A stretch of 64,000 bases of DNA from Draconibacterium orientale (GTDB lineage: Bacteria > Bacteroidota > Bacteroidia > Bacteroidales > Prolixibacteraceae): the NCBI RefSeq assembly GCF_000626635.1, contig NZ_CP007451.1, positions 4,942,501 through 5,006,500 of the forward strand. Reading direction: 5' to 3'. The translations under genes and the position numbers were made by a program. The stretch's first letter is position 1, and the number at the start of each line of letters is the position of its first letter. Of the stretch, positions 1-10,015 are shown in pieces. A model generated the notes under the pieces. That model was not told where the DNA came from, did no database searches, and saw nothing but the letters and a program-made list of their open reading frames with translations.

Positions 1-40
1 AAGCAACTTACTCATCAACAACTTGTTAATTCTAAAAATT

Positions 41-1822
41 CTAAACATGAGAAACATCAATTATCTGTTTACGATAGCGGGTAAACACACGTGCCCGCGA
101 AATAAATCCAATGTATTTGCCTTCTTCTATCACCGCCAGGTTGTAGCGCCCCGATGATTCAAATTTAGCAGTAACAATTTCCATGCTGTCATTCGGGTCG
201 ATCGAAAATTCAGGCATATACATCAACTCGCTTATTTTCACTGTATCGTATAGTTCATGGTTGAAGATCATCGTTCTCACGTCGTCCATTTTTACCATTC
301 CCACCATCGTTCCATCGTTTTTTACAACAGGAAACAAATCGCGGTGGCCCCTGGTAATGGCTTCAGTAAGGTCGCGCAAAGTTGCATCGGGCGACAAAAC
401 TTCAAAGTCGGTTTCAATTAAATTTTTTACTTGCATCAACTGCAACACATTGGCATCTTTATCGTGGGTTAACAATTCTTTGCGCCGTGCCAACTGAATA
501 TGATAAACCGAGTTTGGCGTAAATGCCCTGACAATAAGGTATGCAAATGTAGCCGTAACCATGAGCGGCACAAACAACTTGTACCCTCCTGAAATATCTG
601 CAATCAGGAATATTCCGGTGAGTGGCGCATGTAAAACGCCGGCAATTAACCCGGCCATTCCTATTAATGCAAAGTTATTCGAATTTAGGTCTCGTATGCC
701 CAGTCGGTTAATAAGCAGCGAAAAAAGCATTCCAGTATTAACTCCCATAAAAAGCGTTGGCGCAAAAATACCACCAACACCTCCTGCTCCAAAGGTAAGC
801 GATGTGGCTACGATCTTCAGCAAAATTACAGCTACAATAAGTAGCATGGCTGCCCACAATTCTTCACGTAACGAATAGAAAAAACTATTATCGAAAAGAT
901 AGTTTAAGTCGCCGGCCAAACATTCGTTTATCGACTCGTAACCTTCGCCGTAAAGTGACGGAAAAAGAAAGATCAGCGCTCCCAGACCGGCACCGCCAGC
1001 AAGCAAACGTATTCGGCTGCTTTTCAATTTCTCAAAAATATCGGCTACAAACAAGTACATTTTCGTAAAATATACCGATACAAAACCGGTTACAGCTCCC
1101 AAAGCAATGTAGAAAGGTAAATCGCCCAATTCAAAAGCATCAACCACATTAAACGGGTAAAGTACATCCTGCCCCAAAAATAAATACGAGGTTACCACCG
1201 CAGTTGATGACGCGAGCAAAAGCGGCACCAGCGAAAATACGGTCAGGTCGATCATTATTACCTCCACAGCAAAAACAATAGCTGCAATGGGCGCTTTAAA
1301 AATAGCTGCCATGGCTCCGGCGCAAGCACAGGCAAGCATCAAAATCGTATTTTTATAGTTGAGCCGGAAAATACTGGCAATCCACGATCCCCAGGCAGTT
1401 CCGGTGGCAACTGTTGGCCCCTCCAGCCCTACCGACCCGCCAAAACCAACGGTTAACGAAGCCGTTACAACCGATGAAAATAAGTTATGCCTTGAGATTT
1501 TCCCTTTTCGTTTTGAGATACTATACAACACATTGGGAATTCCGTGTCTGACTTCCGAGCGAACAATATATTTAATAACCAGAATTGCGAGAAAAATTCC
1601 AACAACGGGTAAAGCGAAATAGATATAATTCTGTACTTCATTCGCAACCAGATTGTGAACCATTTCTTCCGTAAAACGCACCGTATTTTTAAGAACAACA
1701 GCCGCTATTCCCGACAAAACACCAATAATAATACTTAGCACGGTTAAAAAACCCCGCTCGCCCAGGTGCTTTAACCGCCACCTGTGCAATCGTACAAAAA
1801 TATGCTGTCTGTGCTTTGTCAT
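41..1822 (-). CDS. ClC-family chloride channel with C-terminal CBS pair
   Basis: Inner-membrane voltage-gated-type chloride channel/transporter. About ten hydrophobic segments are followed by two CBS domains in the last ~130 residues. Selectivity-filter motifs are visible: a RHGIP loop, GLEGP near residue 133 that keeps the gating glutamate, and GGIFAP. The position matching the internal proton glutamate of E. coli ClC-ec1 reads FAVEV instead of IIEEM, which is the channel-like form. I chose the ATG at 1822 (MTKHRQ) because the 11 residues from an upstream start at 1855 look unlike a ClC N-terminus; the longer form is possible. The CBS pair suggests nucleotide-dependent gating, as known in the family. 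The gene is divergent from the SDR gene at 1922. Confidence 0.93.
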   Translation of the reverse strand: MTKHRQHIFVRLHRWRLKHLGERGFLTVLSIIIGVLSGIAAVVLKNTVRFTEEMVHNLVANEVQNYIYFALPVVGIFLAILVIKYIVRSEVRHGIPNVLYSISKRKGKISRHNLFSSVVTASLTVGFGGSVGLEGPTVATGTAWGSWIASIFRLNYKNTILMLACACAGAMAAIFKAPIAAIVFAVEVIMIDLTVFSLVPLLLASSTAVVTSYLFLGQDVLYPFNVVDAFELGDLPFYIALGAVTGFVSVYFTKMYLFVADIFEKLKSSRIRLLAGGAGLGALIFLFPSLYGEGYESINECLAGDLNYLFDNSFFYSLREELWAAMLLIVAVILLKIVATSLTFGAGGVGGIFAPTLFMGVNTGMLFSLLINRLGIRDLNSNNFALIGMAGLIAGVLHAPLTGIFLIADISGGYKLFVPLMVTATFAYLIVRAFTPNSVYHIQLARRKELLTHDKDANVLQLMQVKNLIETDFEVLSPDATLRDLTEAITRGHRDLFPVVKNDGTMVGMVKMDDVRTMIFNHELYDTVKISELMYMPEFSIDPNDSMEIVTAKFESSGRYNLAVIEEGKYIGFISRARVFTRYRKQIIDVSHV

Positions 1823-1921
1823 TTTTTTCGATCTGGTAAAAGTAACAATTAGCAAGCGCGATTAACAAATTTTAAGGAACTAAAAGCTAAAGATTTTGTT
1901 ATCCTAATAAACCAGGGTAAG

Positions 1922-2787
1922 ATGAAAATAAAACTCACAGGAAGTAACGGATATATTGGCCGGCTCATTTCATCAGAATTGCTGAAAAAAGGGCATGCTG
2001 TGTCAGGCATTAATCGCAACCTACTTTATGGAGCATCAACAAATCTTCAGAAAGAATTACGCAACGCCGATGTGATAATTAACCTTGCCGGTGCCCCTAT
2101 TTTACAGCGCTGGACAGCAGAAAATAAAAAAACATATACAACAGCCGGGTGGTAACCACGCGCAACCTGGTAAAAGCAATTATTGACTTACCCGAAAATG
2201 AACGCCCCAAAAAAGTAGTATCAGCATCGGCAATTGGCCTGTACAGATCAGGGGATTCGCACACCGAAGAAAGCACAAACTTTGATGACGGTTTTGTTGG
2301 AGAAGTGGTAAAGGACTGGGAAAACGAACTAAGGGTTTTACCCATGAATGTGCAAACCATTGTTTTTCGGCTCGGAATTGTTTTTGGAAAAGAGGCAAAA
2401 ACCATACACAACATGCTGCTACCCTTTAAACTGGGCCTCGGGGGTAAGATCGGGTCGGGCGAGCAGGCTTTTCCCTTTATTCACGAACAGGATGTGGTTA
2501 ATGCATTCGTTTGGGCTACCGAAACACTTGAAACAAGTGATACTTTTAATTTAACCGCCCCCGAATCGATATCAAATAAAGAATTTACCCAAACTTTTGC
2601 CCGGCAATTAAAGCGTCCTGCATTTTTTACTATTCCTGCTTTTGCTTTGAAACTGGTGTTTGGCAAGGCAGCCCAATTGCTAACACAATCACCAAATGTA
2701 TCATCCCGAAAACTGCTAAACGCAGGTTTTAATTTCGAATACCCAACAATAAAAGCTACCTTACAAAATATTATTGCTAAGAGCTAA
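1922..2787 (+). pseudogene. SDR-family epimerase (YfcH/TIGR01777-like), frameshifted
   Basis: NAD(P)-dependent sugar-nucleotide-epimerase-like protein of unknown substrate. The first frame has the Rossmann motif GSNGYIG near its start and runs to a stop at 2155. The second frame continues from about 2132 with the family block IYNSRVVTTRNLV and reaches the stop at 2787. Adding one A to the A7 run at 2126-2132 joins the two frames into a protein of about 288 residues, close to the family length of ~300. So either a one-base deletion inactivated the gene, or the assembly lost an A. The C-terminal DUF1731-like part is intact. The gene precedes the FUSC-type gene on the same strand. Confidence 0.85.
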
Positions 2788-2820
2788 AAACTTTAGTCGT
2801 TATTTTCTGTTCTCATTCAT

Positions 2821-2828
2821 TAGCTTTG
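2821..2828 (+). promoter_or_regulatory. Bacteroidota -7 box (TAGCTTTG)
   Basis: Perfect TAnnTTTG match 25 bp upstream of the FUSC-type start codon. No convincing -33 TTTG is seen. Confidence 0.5.
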
Positions 2829-2853
2829 TAAAAAACAATTTTACGCATTACCA

Positions 2854-4986
2854 ATGAAGAACCAGGAAAAAGGCCATTTGCGAACGAACATAAAATTTTT
2901 CCGCGATGTATTTCTGTTGCATCCCTACCGTTTGTTTGCCTTGCGCGCCACAATTTCAATGGGTGTATTGGCCGTACCATTTATAATTGCCGGCCTGCCG
3001 TTTTTTGGGGTAACACTGGCTTTGGGAGCTTTGGCCGGCGCTTTGTCGGAAACCGATGACCATCCGAAAGGGCGTATAAAATCGTTGTCGATAACCATTC
3101 TCAGCTTTTTTATATCAAGTTTCTCGGTAGGGCTTTTAAATAATTACACCTGGATACTTGGCGCCGGATTTATCCTCTCCACCATCATATTTATTTTAAT
3201 TGGAGGAATTGGCGAACGGTACCGCGCCATTACCTTCGGCTCTATTTTAGTAGGTATTTACGCAATGCTCGGCATCCAAATCAGTCCGGCCTGGTATTGG
3301 CAGGCAGTTTTATTACCTGCCGGAGCTTTGTTTCATGGCATACTCACTTTGATTTTGATCTTCCGAAATCCGTGGCGTTTACTCGACCAGCAAATGGCCA
3401 GCGGTTTCAGGGCATTGGGAAATTACCTCGACAAGAAAGCCCTGCTTTTTCCCAGCCTAAAAAAAGACCAGGAAGACATAAATAAAGACCTGGCTTTGCT
3501 AAACGTAAATGTGGTGAATGCACTTGAGAGCATAAAAAACGTATTGAACAACTACGCCCGCGAAATGAAGAGCACCGAGCCTCTGAACAACTATCTTCAG
3601 CGTTTTATGTTGTTGCAAAGTTTGCACGAGCGTGCCGCATCGACCCACCAGCGCCACGATAAACTGGGAAACAGCAACGAACAAATCGAGATTTTGGAAG
3701 GTTTTGGTGAAATGCTTCGCCAGTTGGCTTATGCTTCGCGAATGGTGGCAGAAAATATGCTTACCGGAAGGTCGTACAATCATCCGCCGGCTTTGGAGTG
3801 GATTTCAAAAGCCATCGACGACAAACTGCAAACCATGCCTGTGGAAGATGCCCAGGACCTGATCCTGCTACATCACAATTTACACCGTTCGCACGTTTCG
3901 TTAAAATACCTCGACAACCTGGAAGAAGGCACCTCGATTCCCCGTTTACGGCGCGACGAACGCACACCGTTTCAACGCCTAAAAGAGCAGCTTACTCTTC
4001 GTCATCCACGAATGCGCTATGCATTGCGGCTCAGCTTAACCTTTGCTCTGGGCTACATTCTCCAGATTTATCTTGATCTTGATAAAGGCCAGTGGGTAAT
4101 GCTAACCAGTTTATTTGTTAGCCAAATTACCTACAGCGACACCCGCCGCCGCCTGTTTGAGCGTTTACTGGGAACGGCCACCGGGATTGTTATCGGCGCC
4201 GCATTACTGCAAATTTTTACCACCACTGCAGCACAGGTTTTACTGATGATGGGCTCGGCGATGGCCTTTTTCTACTGGCTGCGAAAAAAATACTCGGTAG
4301 CGGTAATATTTGTAACCACTTTTGTACTGAGTGCTTTTAACATTATTTCAAACGATGGAGGCATAAACAGTATGATTCCGCGTTTGGTTGACACCCTGCT
4401 TGGGGCAACATTGTCGTTTCTCACCATTCGCTTTTTGTGGCCGGGCTGGCAATACCGGCGCATTTCCGGGCTTATTTCTGCGGCACTCGAAAAGAACAGG
4501 AACTATTTTCAAGCCATTGCCAGAGAATACCAGCAAGCAAGTAGCGACGACCTGCAATACCGCATTGCACGACGTGAAGCGCACCTGGCCGATAACGAAC
4601 TTGCACAGGCCTGGAACAGCATGAGGCAAGAGCCGAAAAGTAAACAACACAAAATGGATAGTGTACTCACCAATACTTATCTGAATCATGCTTTACTCTC
4701 GCACATTTCGGCACTGGGAGCGCATCGCGAAGCCAATATTGAGCGATTCAAAAACATTGAATCGCTGTTTCTGCAAATTCATAATAAGATGAGTGAAGCC
4801 GGAAAAGAAAGTACCTTACGCGAAGAGAAGTTGTCATCCGATCTGTCGGAACTGCTAATGACACTGCAGCAACAAATCAGAAACACCGAAGCTGGTTTAA
4901 AACGGCAACAGCTGCGCTTGTTTTATAATATTGCGGCAACAACATCAAAAATTATTGATGAGCTAAAACGAACCTCCTCCCGGTAA
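2854..4986 (+). CDS. FUSC/YccS-family membrane protein
   Basis: Putative inner-membrane transporter-like protein of the fusaric-acid-resistance (FUSC, YccS/YhfK) family, 710 residues. It has two hydrophobic blocks of about five to six segments each (residues ~25-160 and ~395-530). A long soluble region follows each block, the layout typical of YccS. Efflux of aromatic acids is known for some relatives; the substrate here is not known. The C-terminal ~180 residues are charged and probably helical. It stands alone, with its own -7 box upstream, and is convergent with pckA across the bidirectional hairpin at 5094-5127. Confidence 0.88.
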   Translation: MKNQEKGHLRTNIKFFRDVFLLHPYRLFALRATISMGVLAVPFIIAGLPFFGVTLALGALAGALSETDDHPKGRIKSLSITILSFFISSFSVGLLNNYTWILGAGFILSTIIFILIGGIGERYRAITFGSILVGIYAMLGIQISPAWYWQAVLLPAGALFHGILTLILIFRNPWRLLDQQMASGFRALGNYLDKKALLFPSLKKDQEDINKDLALLNVNVVNALESIKNVLNNYAREMKSTEPLNNYLQRFMLLQSLHERAASTHQRHDKLGNSNEQIEILEGFGEMLRQLAYASRMVAENMLTGRSYNHPPALEWISKAIDDKLQTMPVEDAQDLILLHHNLHRSHVSLKYLDNLEEGTSIPRLRRDERTPFQRLKEQLTLRHPRMRYALRLSLTFALGYILQIYLDLDKGQWVMLTSLFVSQITYSDTRRRLFERLLGTATGIVIGAALLQIFTTTAAQVLLMMGSAMAFFYWLRKKYSVAVIFVTTFVLSAFNIISNDGGINSMIPRLVDTLLGATLSFLTIRFLWPGWQYRRISGLISAALEKNRNYFQAIAREYQQASSDDLQYRIARREAHLADNELAQAWNSMRQEPKSKQHKMDSVLTNTYLNHALLSHISALGAHREANIERFKNIESLFLQIHNKMSEAGKESTLREEKLSSDLSELLMTLQQQIRNTEAGLKRQQLRLFYNIAATTSKIIDELKRTSSR

Positions 4987-5093
4987 TTTTAAACGGAGAT
5001 ATTTCTAAGCCACGTGATTTTGAGAAGTGCGAAAGGCTGCATTTTGTTGAGAAACCATTCCCTGTCGCACGTAAAAGGAACCGTTTAGGGCAC

Positions 5094-5127
5094 AAAAAAA
5101 CCTTCTGCCCAAAGACAGAAGGTTTTT
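5094..5127. terminator. bidirectional terminator between FUSC gene and pckA
   Basis: Perfect stem CCTTCTG/CAGAAGG (5101-5107 with 5116-5122), with an A-run on one side and a T-run on the other, so it can end transcription from both convergent genes. Confidence 0.9.
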
Positions 5128-5151
5128 ATAATATATAAAGATTGATCTGAA

Positions 5152-6747
5152 TTAGTCAACTTGAGGACCAGCAGCAACCAATGCTTTACCTTCTTCGTTA
5201 TCAGTGTATTTAACGAAGTTTTTAATAAAGCGAGCACCAAGATCTTTAGCCTTTTCTTCCCATTCAGAAGCATTAGCATAAGTATCTCTTGGATCAAGAA
5301 TACCAGTATCAACACCTGCTAATTCAGTAGGAATTTCAAGGTTGAAGATTGGTAAGTTCTTAGTTGGAGCTTTGTCGATTGAACCATCAAGGATAGCAGT
5401 AATGATACCGCGAGTATCTTTAATAGAAATACGTTTGCCGGTACCGTTCCATCCGGTGTTCACCAGGTAAGCTTCTGCTCCGTGTTCTTCCATTTTTTTC
5501 ACCAATTCCTCACCGTATTTAGTTGGGTGAAGTGAAAGGAAAGCACCACCAAAGCAAGCAGAGAATGTTGGCTGTGGAGTAGTAACACCACGCTCGGTTC
5601 CTGCTAATTTTGCAGTAAATCCTGATAAGAAATAATATTTAGTTTGTTCCGGAGTTAATTTTGAAACCGGAGGAGTTACACCAAATGCATCAGCAGTTAA
5701 GAAAATAACTTTTTTAGCATGACCTGCTTTTGATGGAACAGCAATATTATCGATGTGGTGAATTGGATAAGAAACACGAGTGTTTGCCGGACCTGAATTA
5801 AAGTCAATTTTTCCATCAGCATCAAGAGTAACGTTCTCCAAAAGAGCGTTACGTTTGATAGCTCCGTAAATTTCCGGCTCAGCATCTTTATCCAGGTTAA
5901 TGGTTTTTGCATAACAACCACCTTCGAAGTTGAATACACCTTCATCATCCCAACCGTGCTCATCATCACCAATCAACTGACGGTTAGGGTCAGTAGAAAG
6001 AGTAGTTTTACCAGTACCAGAAAGACCAAAGAAGATAGCAACATCACCATCTTTACCTACGTTAGCAGAACAGTGCATAGCAGCCATACCCGCTTTTGGC
6101 AAGTAGTAGTTCATCATAGCGAACATACCTTTTTTCATCTCACCACCATACCAGCTACCACCGATCACTTGCATTTTTTCTTTCAAGTTGAAAACAGTAT
6201 ATACTGGAGAGTTCATACCAAACTCTTCCCAACGGTCGTTTTGAGTTTTAGAACCATTCATGGCTACGAAATCAGGCTCACCATAGTTAGCAAGTTCTTC
6301 TTCAGTAGGACGAATAAACATGTTTTTCACAAAGTGAGCTTGCCATGCTACTTCCATAATGAAACGAATTTTCAAACGAGAGTTTTCGTTAGCACCTAAG
6401 AAAGTATCCATAACATACAATTTCTTTCCAGAAAGTTGTTTTGCTGTGATTTCTTTTAAGTAAGACCAAGCTTCCTCTGAAACTTTTTTGTTATCGTTTG
6501 GAGATTCTGGAGTAGTCCACCAAATATCTTCAGACGCTTCGTTATCTACAAGGAATTTATCTTTAGGAGAACGACCAGTGAATTCACCTGTCATTACGTT
6601 TACAGCGTCAAGCTCTGACAACTGACCTTTTTCGAATCCCTCTAAAGCAGGATTCATTTCTTCTTCATAAAGTTTCTCGTATGAAGGGTTGTGGATAATT
6701 TCCTGTACGTCAACAATTCCGTACTTGCTTAAATCTAAATTTGCCAT
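5152..6747 (-). CDS. pckA: phosphoenolpyruvate carboxykinase (ATP)
   Basis: Cytosolic enzyme converting oxaloacetate and ATP to PEP, CO2 and ADP. In anaerobic Bacteroidota it often runs in the CO2-fixing direction toward succinate. At 531 residues it has the usual length for the ATP form. TGRSPKDKF (about residues 57-65) supplies the substrate arginine. GLSGTGKTT (about 241-249) is the kinase P-loop, and [10 protein letters not shown] downstream is the metal-binding kinase-2 region. The start [10 protein letters not shown] is supported by a TAnnTTTG box 56 bp upstream. The gene is monocistronic and ends at the 5094-5127 hairpin. Confidence 0.98.
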   Translation of the reverse strand: MANLDLSKYGIVDVQEIIHNPSYEKLYEEEMNPALEGFEKGQLSELDAVNVMTGEFTGRSPKDKFLVDNEASEDIWWTTPESPNDNKKVSEEAWSYLKEITAKQLSGKKLYVMDTFLGANENSRLKIRFIMEVAWQAHFVKNMFIRPTEEELANYGEPDFVAMNGSKTQNDRWEEFGMNSPVYTVFNLKEKMQVIGGSWYGGEMKKGMFAMMNYYLPKAGMAAMHCSANVGKDGDVAIFFGLSGTGKTTLSTDPNRQLIGDDEHGWDDEGVFNFEGGCYAKTINLDKDAEPEIYGAIKRNALLENVTLDADGKIDFNSGPANTRVSYPIHHIDNIAVPSKAGHAKKVIFLTADAFGVTPPVSKLTPEQTKYYFLSGFTAKLAGTERGVTTPQPTFSACFGGAFLSLHPTKYGEELVKKMEEHGAEAYLVNTGWNGTGKRISIKDTRGIITAILDGSIDKAPTKNLPIFNLEIPTELAGVDTGILDPRDTYANASEWEEKAKDLGARFIKNFVKYTDNEEGKALVAAGPQVD

Positions 6748-6802
6748 AACTACCTAATAATTAACTTAATAATACAATTTTTCGTCTACTTAAATCGGGA
6801 CA

Positions 6803-6810
6803 CAAAAATA
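6803..6810 (-). promoter_or_regulatory. -7 box for pckA (TATTTTTG on minus strand)
   Basis: Perfect TAnnTTTG on the minus strand, 56 bp before the pckA start codon. The intervening leader is AT-rich. Confidence 0.5.
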
Positions 6811-6930
6811 TCATAATTTTCCAATCGGAGGGGGTCACCTCCCCCATTTGCTCTTTTTTTCACCCCAATTAAACATTAGCTTAACAATAGATTGTCATTA
6901 AGAAGGCATTTTACTCTTAATTTAGGCACA

Positions 6931-6967
6931 AAAAAAGCGCTACAAATAAGGATGTAACGCTCTTTTA
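6931..6967 (-). terminator. terminator downstream of xerD
   Basis: Imperfect 9-bp stem AGCGCTACA/TGTAACGCT (6937-6945 with 6954-6962). On the minus strand it is followed by a run of seven T, placed just after the xerD stop. Confidence 0.8.
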
Positions 6968-6984
6968 TTATTATCTTATGTCTG

Positions 6985-7884
6985 TTATGACCTTGGATGA
7001 AACTGGTGGATTGTTGACTTCAGGTAATCCTTATCCAAATGGGTATAAATCTCGGTTGTTAATATCGATTCGTGCCCTAACATTTCCTGAACGGCCCGCA
7101 AGTCGGCTCCACCATTTATCAGGTGTGTGGCAAACGAGTGACGGAAGGTATGCGGACTGATTTTCTTGTCTAAATTAACCTTTGCGGCCAGGTTTTTAAT
7201 AATGGTAAAAATCATTACCCTGCTTAATTTTCTGCCGCGGCGGTTTAAAAACAATATGTTCTCACTGTCTTTATTCACCCGAAGGTTTTTTCGGTAATTG
7301 GCCAGGTATTTATTAATCTCTTCAATTGCCCGTCCGCTAACCGGTACCAATCGCTCTTTACCTGCTTTTCCTTCAATTTTTATAAATCCCTGCTCAAAAA
7401 ACAGGTTGGTCATTTTCAGGTTTACCAGCTCCGATACGCGCAAGCCGCAACTGTACAAAGTTTCCAACATGGCTTTGTTTCGCTGCCCTTCTGATTTTTT
7501 CAAATCAATGGCATTTATTAACGTATCTATTTCTTCCATAGATAATATGTCGGGCAGTTTCCGGCCAATTTTTGGCGACTCGAGCAAAGCCGTCGGATCA
7601 CTGGTGATCTTCTCTTCGATTAACAGGTATTTATAGAAAGATTTTATGCCAGAAATAGTTCGCGCCTGAGTTCTCGGACTAACACCTTTCTCATTTAACC
7701 ATTCTACAAAGTTTTTTAACTGACTCAGCGTTACCTTTTCAGGATTTACCCCTTTGAAACTTTTTTCAAAAAAATTCTCCAACTTGTTGATATCATTAAT
7801 GTAGGCAGCTATTGAGTTCTGCGATAATGATTTCTCCAACTTTAAGTAGTTTTCATATCCTTTTTTACATTCCTCCCATTTCAT
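6985..7884 (-). CDS. xerD: tyrosine recombinase XerD
   Basis: Site-specific recombinase that resolves chromosome dimers at dif with XerC and FtsK. At 299 residues it has the usual Xer length. An N-terminal SAM-like DNA-binding domain (~1-90) is followed by the catalytic domain. The active-site set is visible: R149 (in SCGLRVSEL), K173, H245 and R248 (HTFRHSFATH), H271 (LGHES) and Y280. The run HTFRHSFATHLINGGADLRA is typical of XerD. Gene position next to aroQ supports a housekeeping enzyme and not a phage integrase. A separate ftsK lies at 13.5-16 kb. Confidence 0.95.
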   Translation of the reverse strand: MKWEECKKGYENYLKLEKSLSQNSIAAYINDINKLENFFEKSFKGVNPEKVTLSQLKNFVEWLNEKGVSPRTQARTISGIKSFYKYLLIEEKITSDPTALLESPKIGRKLPDILSMEEIDTLINAIDLKKSEGQRNKAMLETLYSCGLRVSELVNLKMTNLFFEQGFIKIEGKAGKERLVPVSGRAIEEINKYLANYRKNLRVNKDSENILFLNRRGRKLSRVMIFTIIKNLAAKVNLDKKISPHTFRHSFATHLINGGADLRAVQEMLGHESILTTEIYTHLDKDYLKSTIHQFHPRS

Positions 7885-8022
7885 AATATTGCAAATTAAG
7901 GTTACTTTTATGTCTGTTTATATCGTGCAATGTATGTTATTATACCTATGAACTATTAACACAAAAAAATATTACGTTGCATTTTGAATAAAGTTACTAT
8001 AAAATAAATTAAAATCGAAGAA

Positions 8023-8439
8023 ATGAAGCTCTTGATTATCAACGGACCGAACTTAAACCTGCTTGGGGTAAGGGAAAAGTCGATTTATGGAACAGAAAGT
8101 TTTAAAAGTTATTATGAACAATTAAAACAGGATTTCCCGGATTCAGACCTCTCCTATTACCAATCGAACGTTGAGGGAGAACTTATAAATTCCTTACACG
8201 AGCATGGTTTTAGTTACGACGGGATAATCATAAATGCCGGTGCCTACACGCACACCTCGGTGGCCATACGCGATGCCATTGCCGGAATAAAAACACCTGT
8301 TGTTGAAGTACATATATCAAATACACTTACACGCGAAGATTTCAGGCACAAATCAATCATTGGCCCGGTATGTAAAGGATGTATTATGGGATTTGGTCTG
8401 GAATCATATCGATTGGCAATTCAAAGTTTTGTAAATTGA
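8023..8439 (+). CDS. aroQ: 3-dehydroquinate dehydratase, type II
   Basis: Shikimate-pathway enzyme that dehydrates 3-dehydroquinate to 3-dehydroshikimate; forms a cytosolic dodecamer. 138 residues, the normal type II length. INGPNLNLLGVRE near the start carries the active-site lid arginine, Y22 fits the catalytic tyrosine, and NAGAYTHTSVAIRDA and VEVHISN supply the substrate-binding Asn/His residues. It is followed 102 bp later by pyk on the same strand; pyk has its own promoter-like box. Confidence 0.97.
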   Translation: MKLLIINGPNLNLLGVREKSIYGTESFKSYYEQLKQDFPDSDLSYYQSNVEGELINSLHEHGFSYDGIIINAGAYTHTSVAIRDAIAGIKTPVVEVHISNTLTREDFRHKSIIGPVCKGCIMGFGLESYRLAIQSFVN

Positions 8440-8512
8440 AACGTAATCTATACTCTCTATTAAATTTAATTGCTGATTAAATTTAATTTAACCGTTAAAT
8501 CGGGTTTTATTG

Positions 8513-8520
8513 TACTTTTG
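8513..8520 (+). promoter_or_regulatory. -7 box for pyk (TACTTTTG)
   Basis: Perfect TAnnTTTG 21 bp before the pyk start, in an AT-rich region between aroQ and pyk. Confidence 0.6.
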
Positions 8521-8541
8521 CGCCCTTAAAAATTAGAAATA

Positions 8542-9960
8542 ATGAGACAGACCAAAATTGTTGCAACGATCTCGGATCAACGATGTGACGTAGATTTTAT
8601 ACAGTCACTATATAATGCGGGGCTGAACGTAGCCCGTATTAACACTGCCCATATTACTCCCGAAAGCGGGAAAGTTATGGTTGACAATATTCGCGCGGTT
8701 TCAGATAAAATTGCAATTCTTGTTGACACGAAAGGCCCGGAAATAAGAACATGTCAAACTCTTTCGGACACTGAAGTTAAGGAAGGAGAACTGGTTACGC
8801 TTTCATACTCTACGGGAGTGATTGAGAATGTAAAAAACATTTGTGTAAACTATAAAGGTTTTGTAAACGACCTGAATGTTGGCAACAAAATTCTTGTGGA
8901 TGACGGCGAAACTGAATTCGAAGTAGTTGAAAAACACATTCAGTATTTATTGTGTAGAGTTTGCAACTCGGGCGTTATTAAAAAGCGTAAGAGTATTAAC
9001 GTTCCCGGCGTAGAAATTAAATTACCATCGCTGACGGAACGCGACGTGGAATTTATTCGCTTTGCTGCCGAAAACGAACTCGATTTTATTGCACACTCGT
9101 TTGTACGCCATAAAGAAGATGTAAAAGAAGTTCAGAAAATTCTGGATGAACATAACAGCCCGATTAAAATTATTGCCAAAATTGAAAACATGGAGGGTGT
9201 TGACAATATCGACGAGATATTGGAACACGCCTATGGTATTATGGTAGCACGTGGCGATTTGGGTATTGAACTTCCGGAATCGAAGATCCCATCTATTCAG
9301 CGTAACCTGGTTCGTCGTGCAATATTGTTCCAAAAACCGGTTATTATTGCCACACAAATGCTGCACACTATGATTGAGCACCCAAGACCAACACGTGCCG
9401 AGGTGAGCGACGTGGCAAGTGCTATTTACATGGGAACCGACGCCATCATGTTAAGTGGCGAAACAGCTTACGGAAAGTATCCTGTTGAAGCCGTTAAAGC
9501 AATGGATAAAATTGCTCAGGAAGTTGAACCAGACCGCGACCGTCGCGAGTTAACAGTTCCACTTAAAGCTGATATTCCGGCTTACCTGGCCCAGTCGGCA
9601 ATACGCGCTGCACGCGAATTAAAACCCGATGCGATTATCACATCAACCACAACCGGCAAAACAGGACGTTACCTTTCATCGCACCGCTCGTTTTACCCGG
9701 TTTTTGTTAAATGCCACTCACACCGGGTAATGCGCGAACTGGCGCTTTCATTTGGCGTTCATCCGTCGTACCTCGAAGCTAAAAAGAACAAAATGAAGAT
9801 CCAGAAAGCGGCTGTTCAGGAGTTGGTTAACGAGGGTACCGTTAACATGGACGACCTGGTAATTTATATCGGCGGCCGTTTTGGCGAAGATGCAGGTGCA
9901 TCGTTCATCGAAATATCTACTGCCGACCGCCTATTTACAAAGTCAAAAGAAATAAATTAG
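8542..9960 (+). CDS. pyk: pyruvate kinase
   Basis: Glycolytic enzyme making pyruvate and ATP from PEP and ADP. 472 residues with the A/B/A/C domain order. DTKGPEIRT, the metal-binding segment IIAKIENMEGVDNIDEI and the MVARGDLGIELP signature are all present. The first catalytic loop reads RINTAHITPE where most enzymes have RxNxSHG, a variant I associate with Bacteroidota enzymes. It is followed directly by a strong hairpin terminator. Confidence 0.97.
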   Translation: MRQTKIVATISDQRCDVDFIQSLYNAGLNVARINTAHITPESGKVMVDNIRAVSDKIAILVDTKGPEIRTCQTLSDTEVKEGELVTLSYSTGVIENVKNICVNYKGFVNDLNVGNKILVDDGETEFEVVEKHIQYLLCRVCNSGVIKKRKSINVPGVEIKLPSLTERDVEFIRFAAENELDFIAHSFVRHKEDVKEVQKILDEHNSPIKIIAKIENMEGVDNIDEILEHAYGIMVARGDLGIELPESKIPSIQRNLVRRAILFQKPVIIATQMLHTMIEHPRPTRAEVSDVASAIYMGTDAIMLSGETAYGKYPVEAVKAMDKIAQEVEPDRDRRELTVPLKADIPAYLAQSAIRAARELKPDAIITSTTTGKTGRYLSSHRSFYPVFVKCHSHRVMRELALSFGVHPSYLEAKKNKMKIQKAAVQELVNEGTVNMDDLVIYIGGRFGEDAGASFIEISTADRLFTKSKEIN

Positions 9961-9977
9961 CAACAATTTAATTCCAT

Positions 9978-10015
9978 AAAAAAAGCCTTGCTTCTTCATT
10001 GAAGCAAGGCTTTTT
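9978..10015 (+). terminator. pyk terminator
   Basis: Perfect 10-bp stem GCCTTGCTTC/GAAGCAAGGC (9985-9994 with 10001-10010), with flanking A- and T-runs. Nearly the same sequence recurs at 12718-12757. Confidence 0.95.

Noticed and set aside
5956-6399. 147-residue frame opposite pckA
   Set aside because: Antisense shadow of a strongly conserved enzyme.
6985-7884. Integrase of a prophage or genomic island
   Set aside because: Sequence and length fit chromosomal XerD, neighbours are housekeeping genes, and no att-like repeats were seen.
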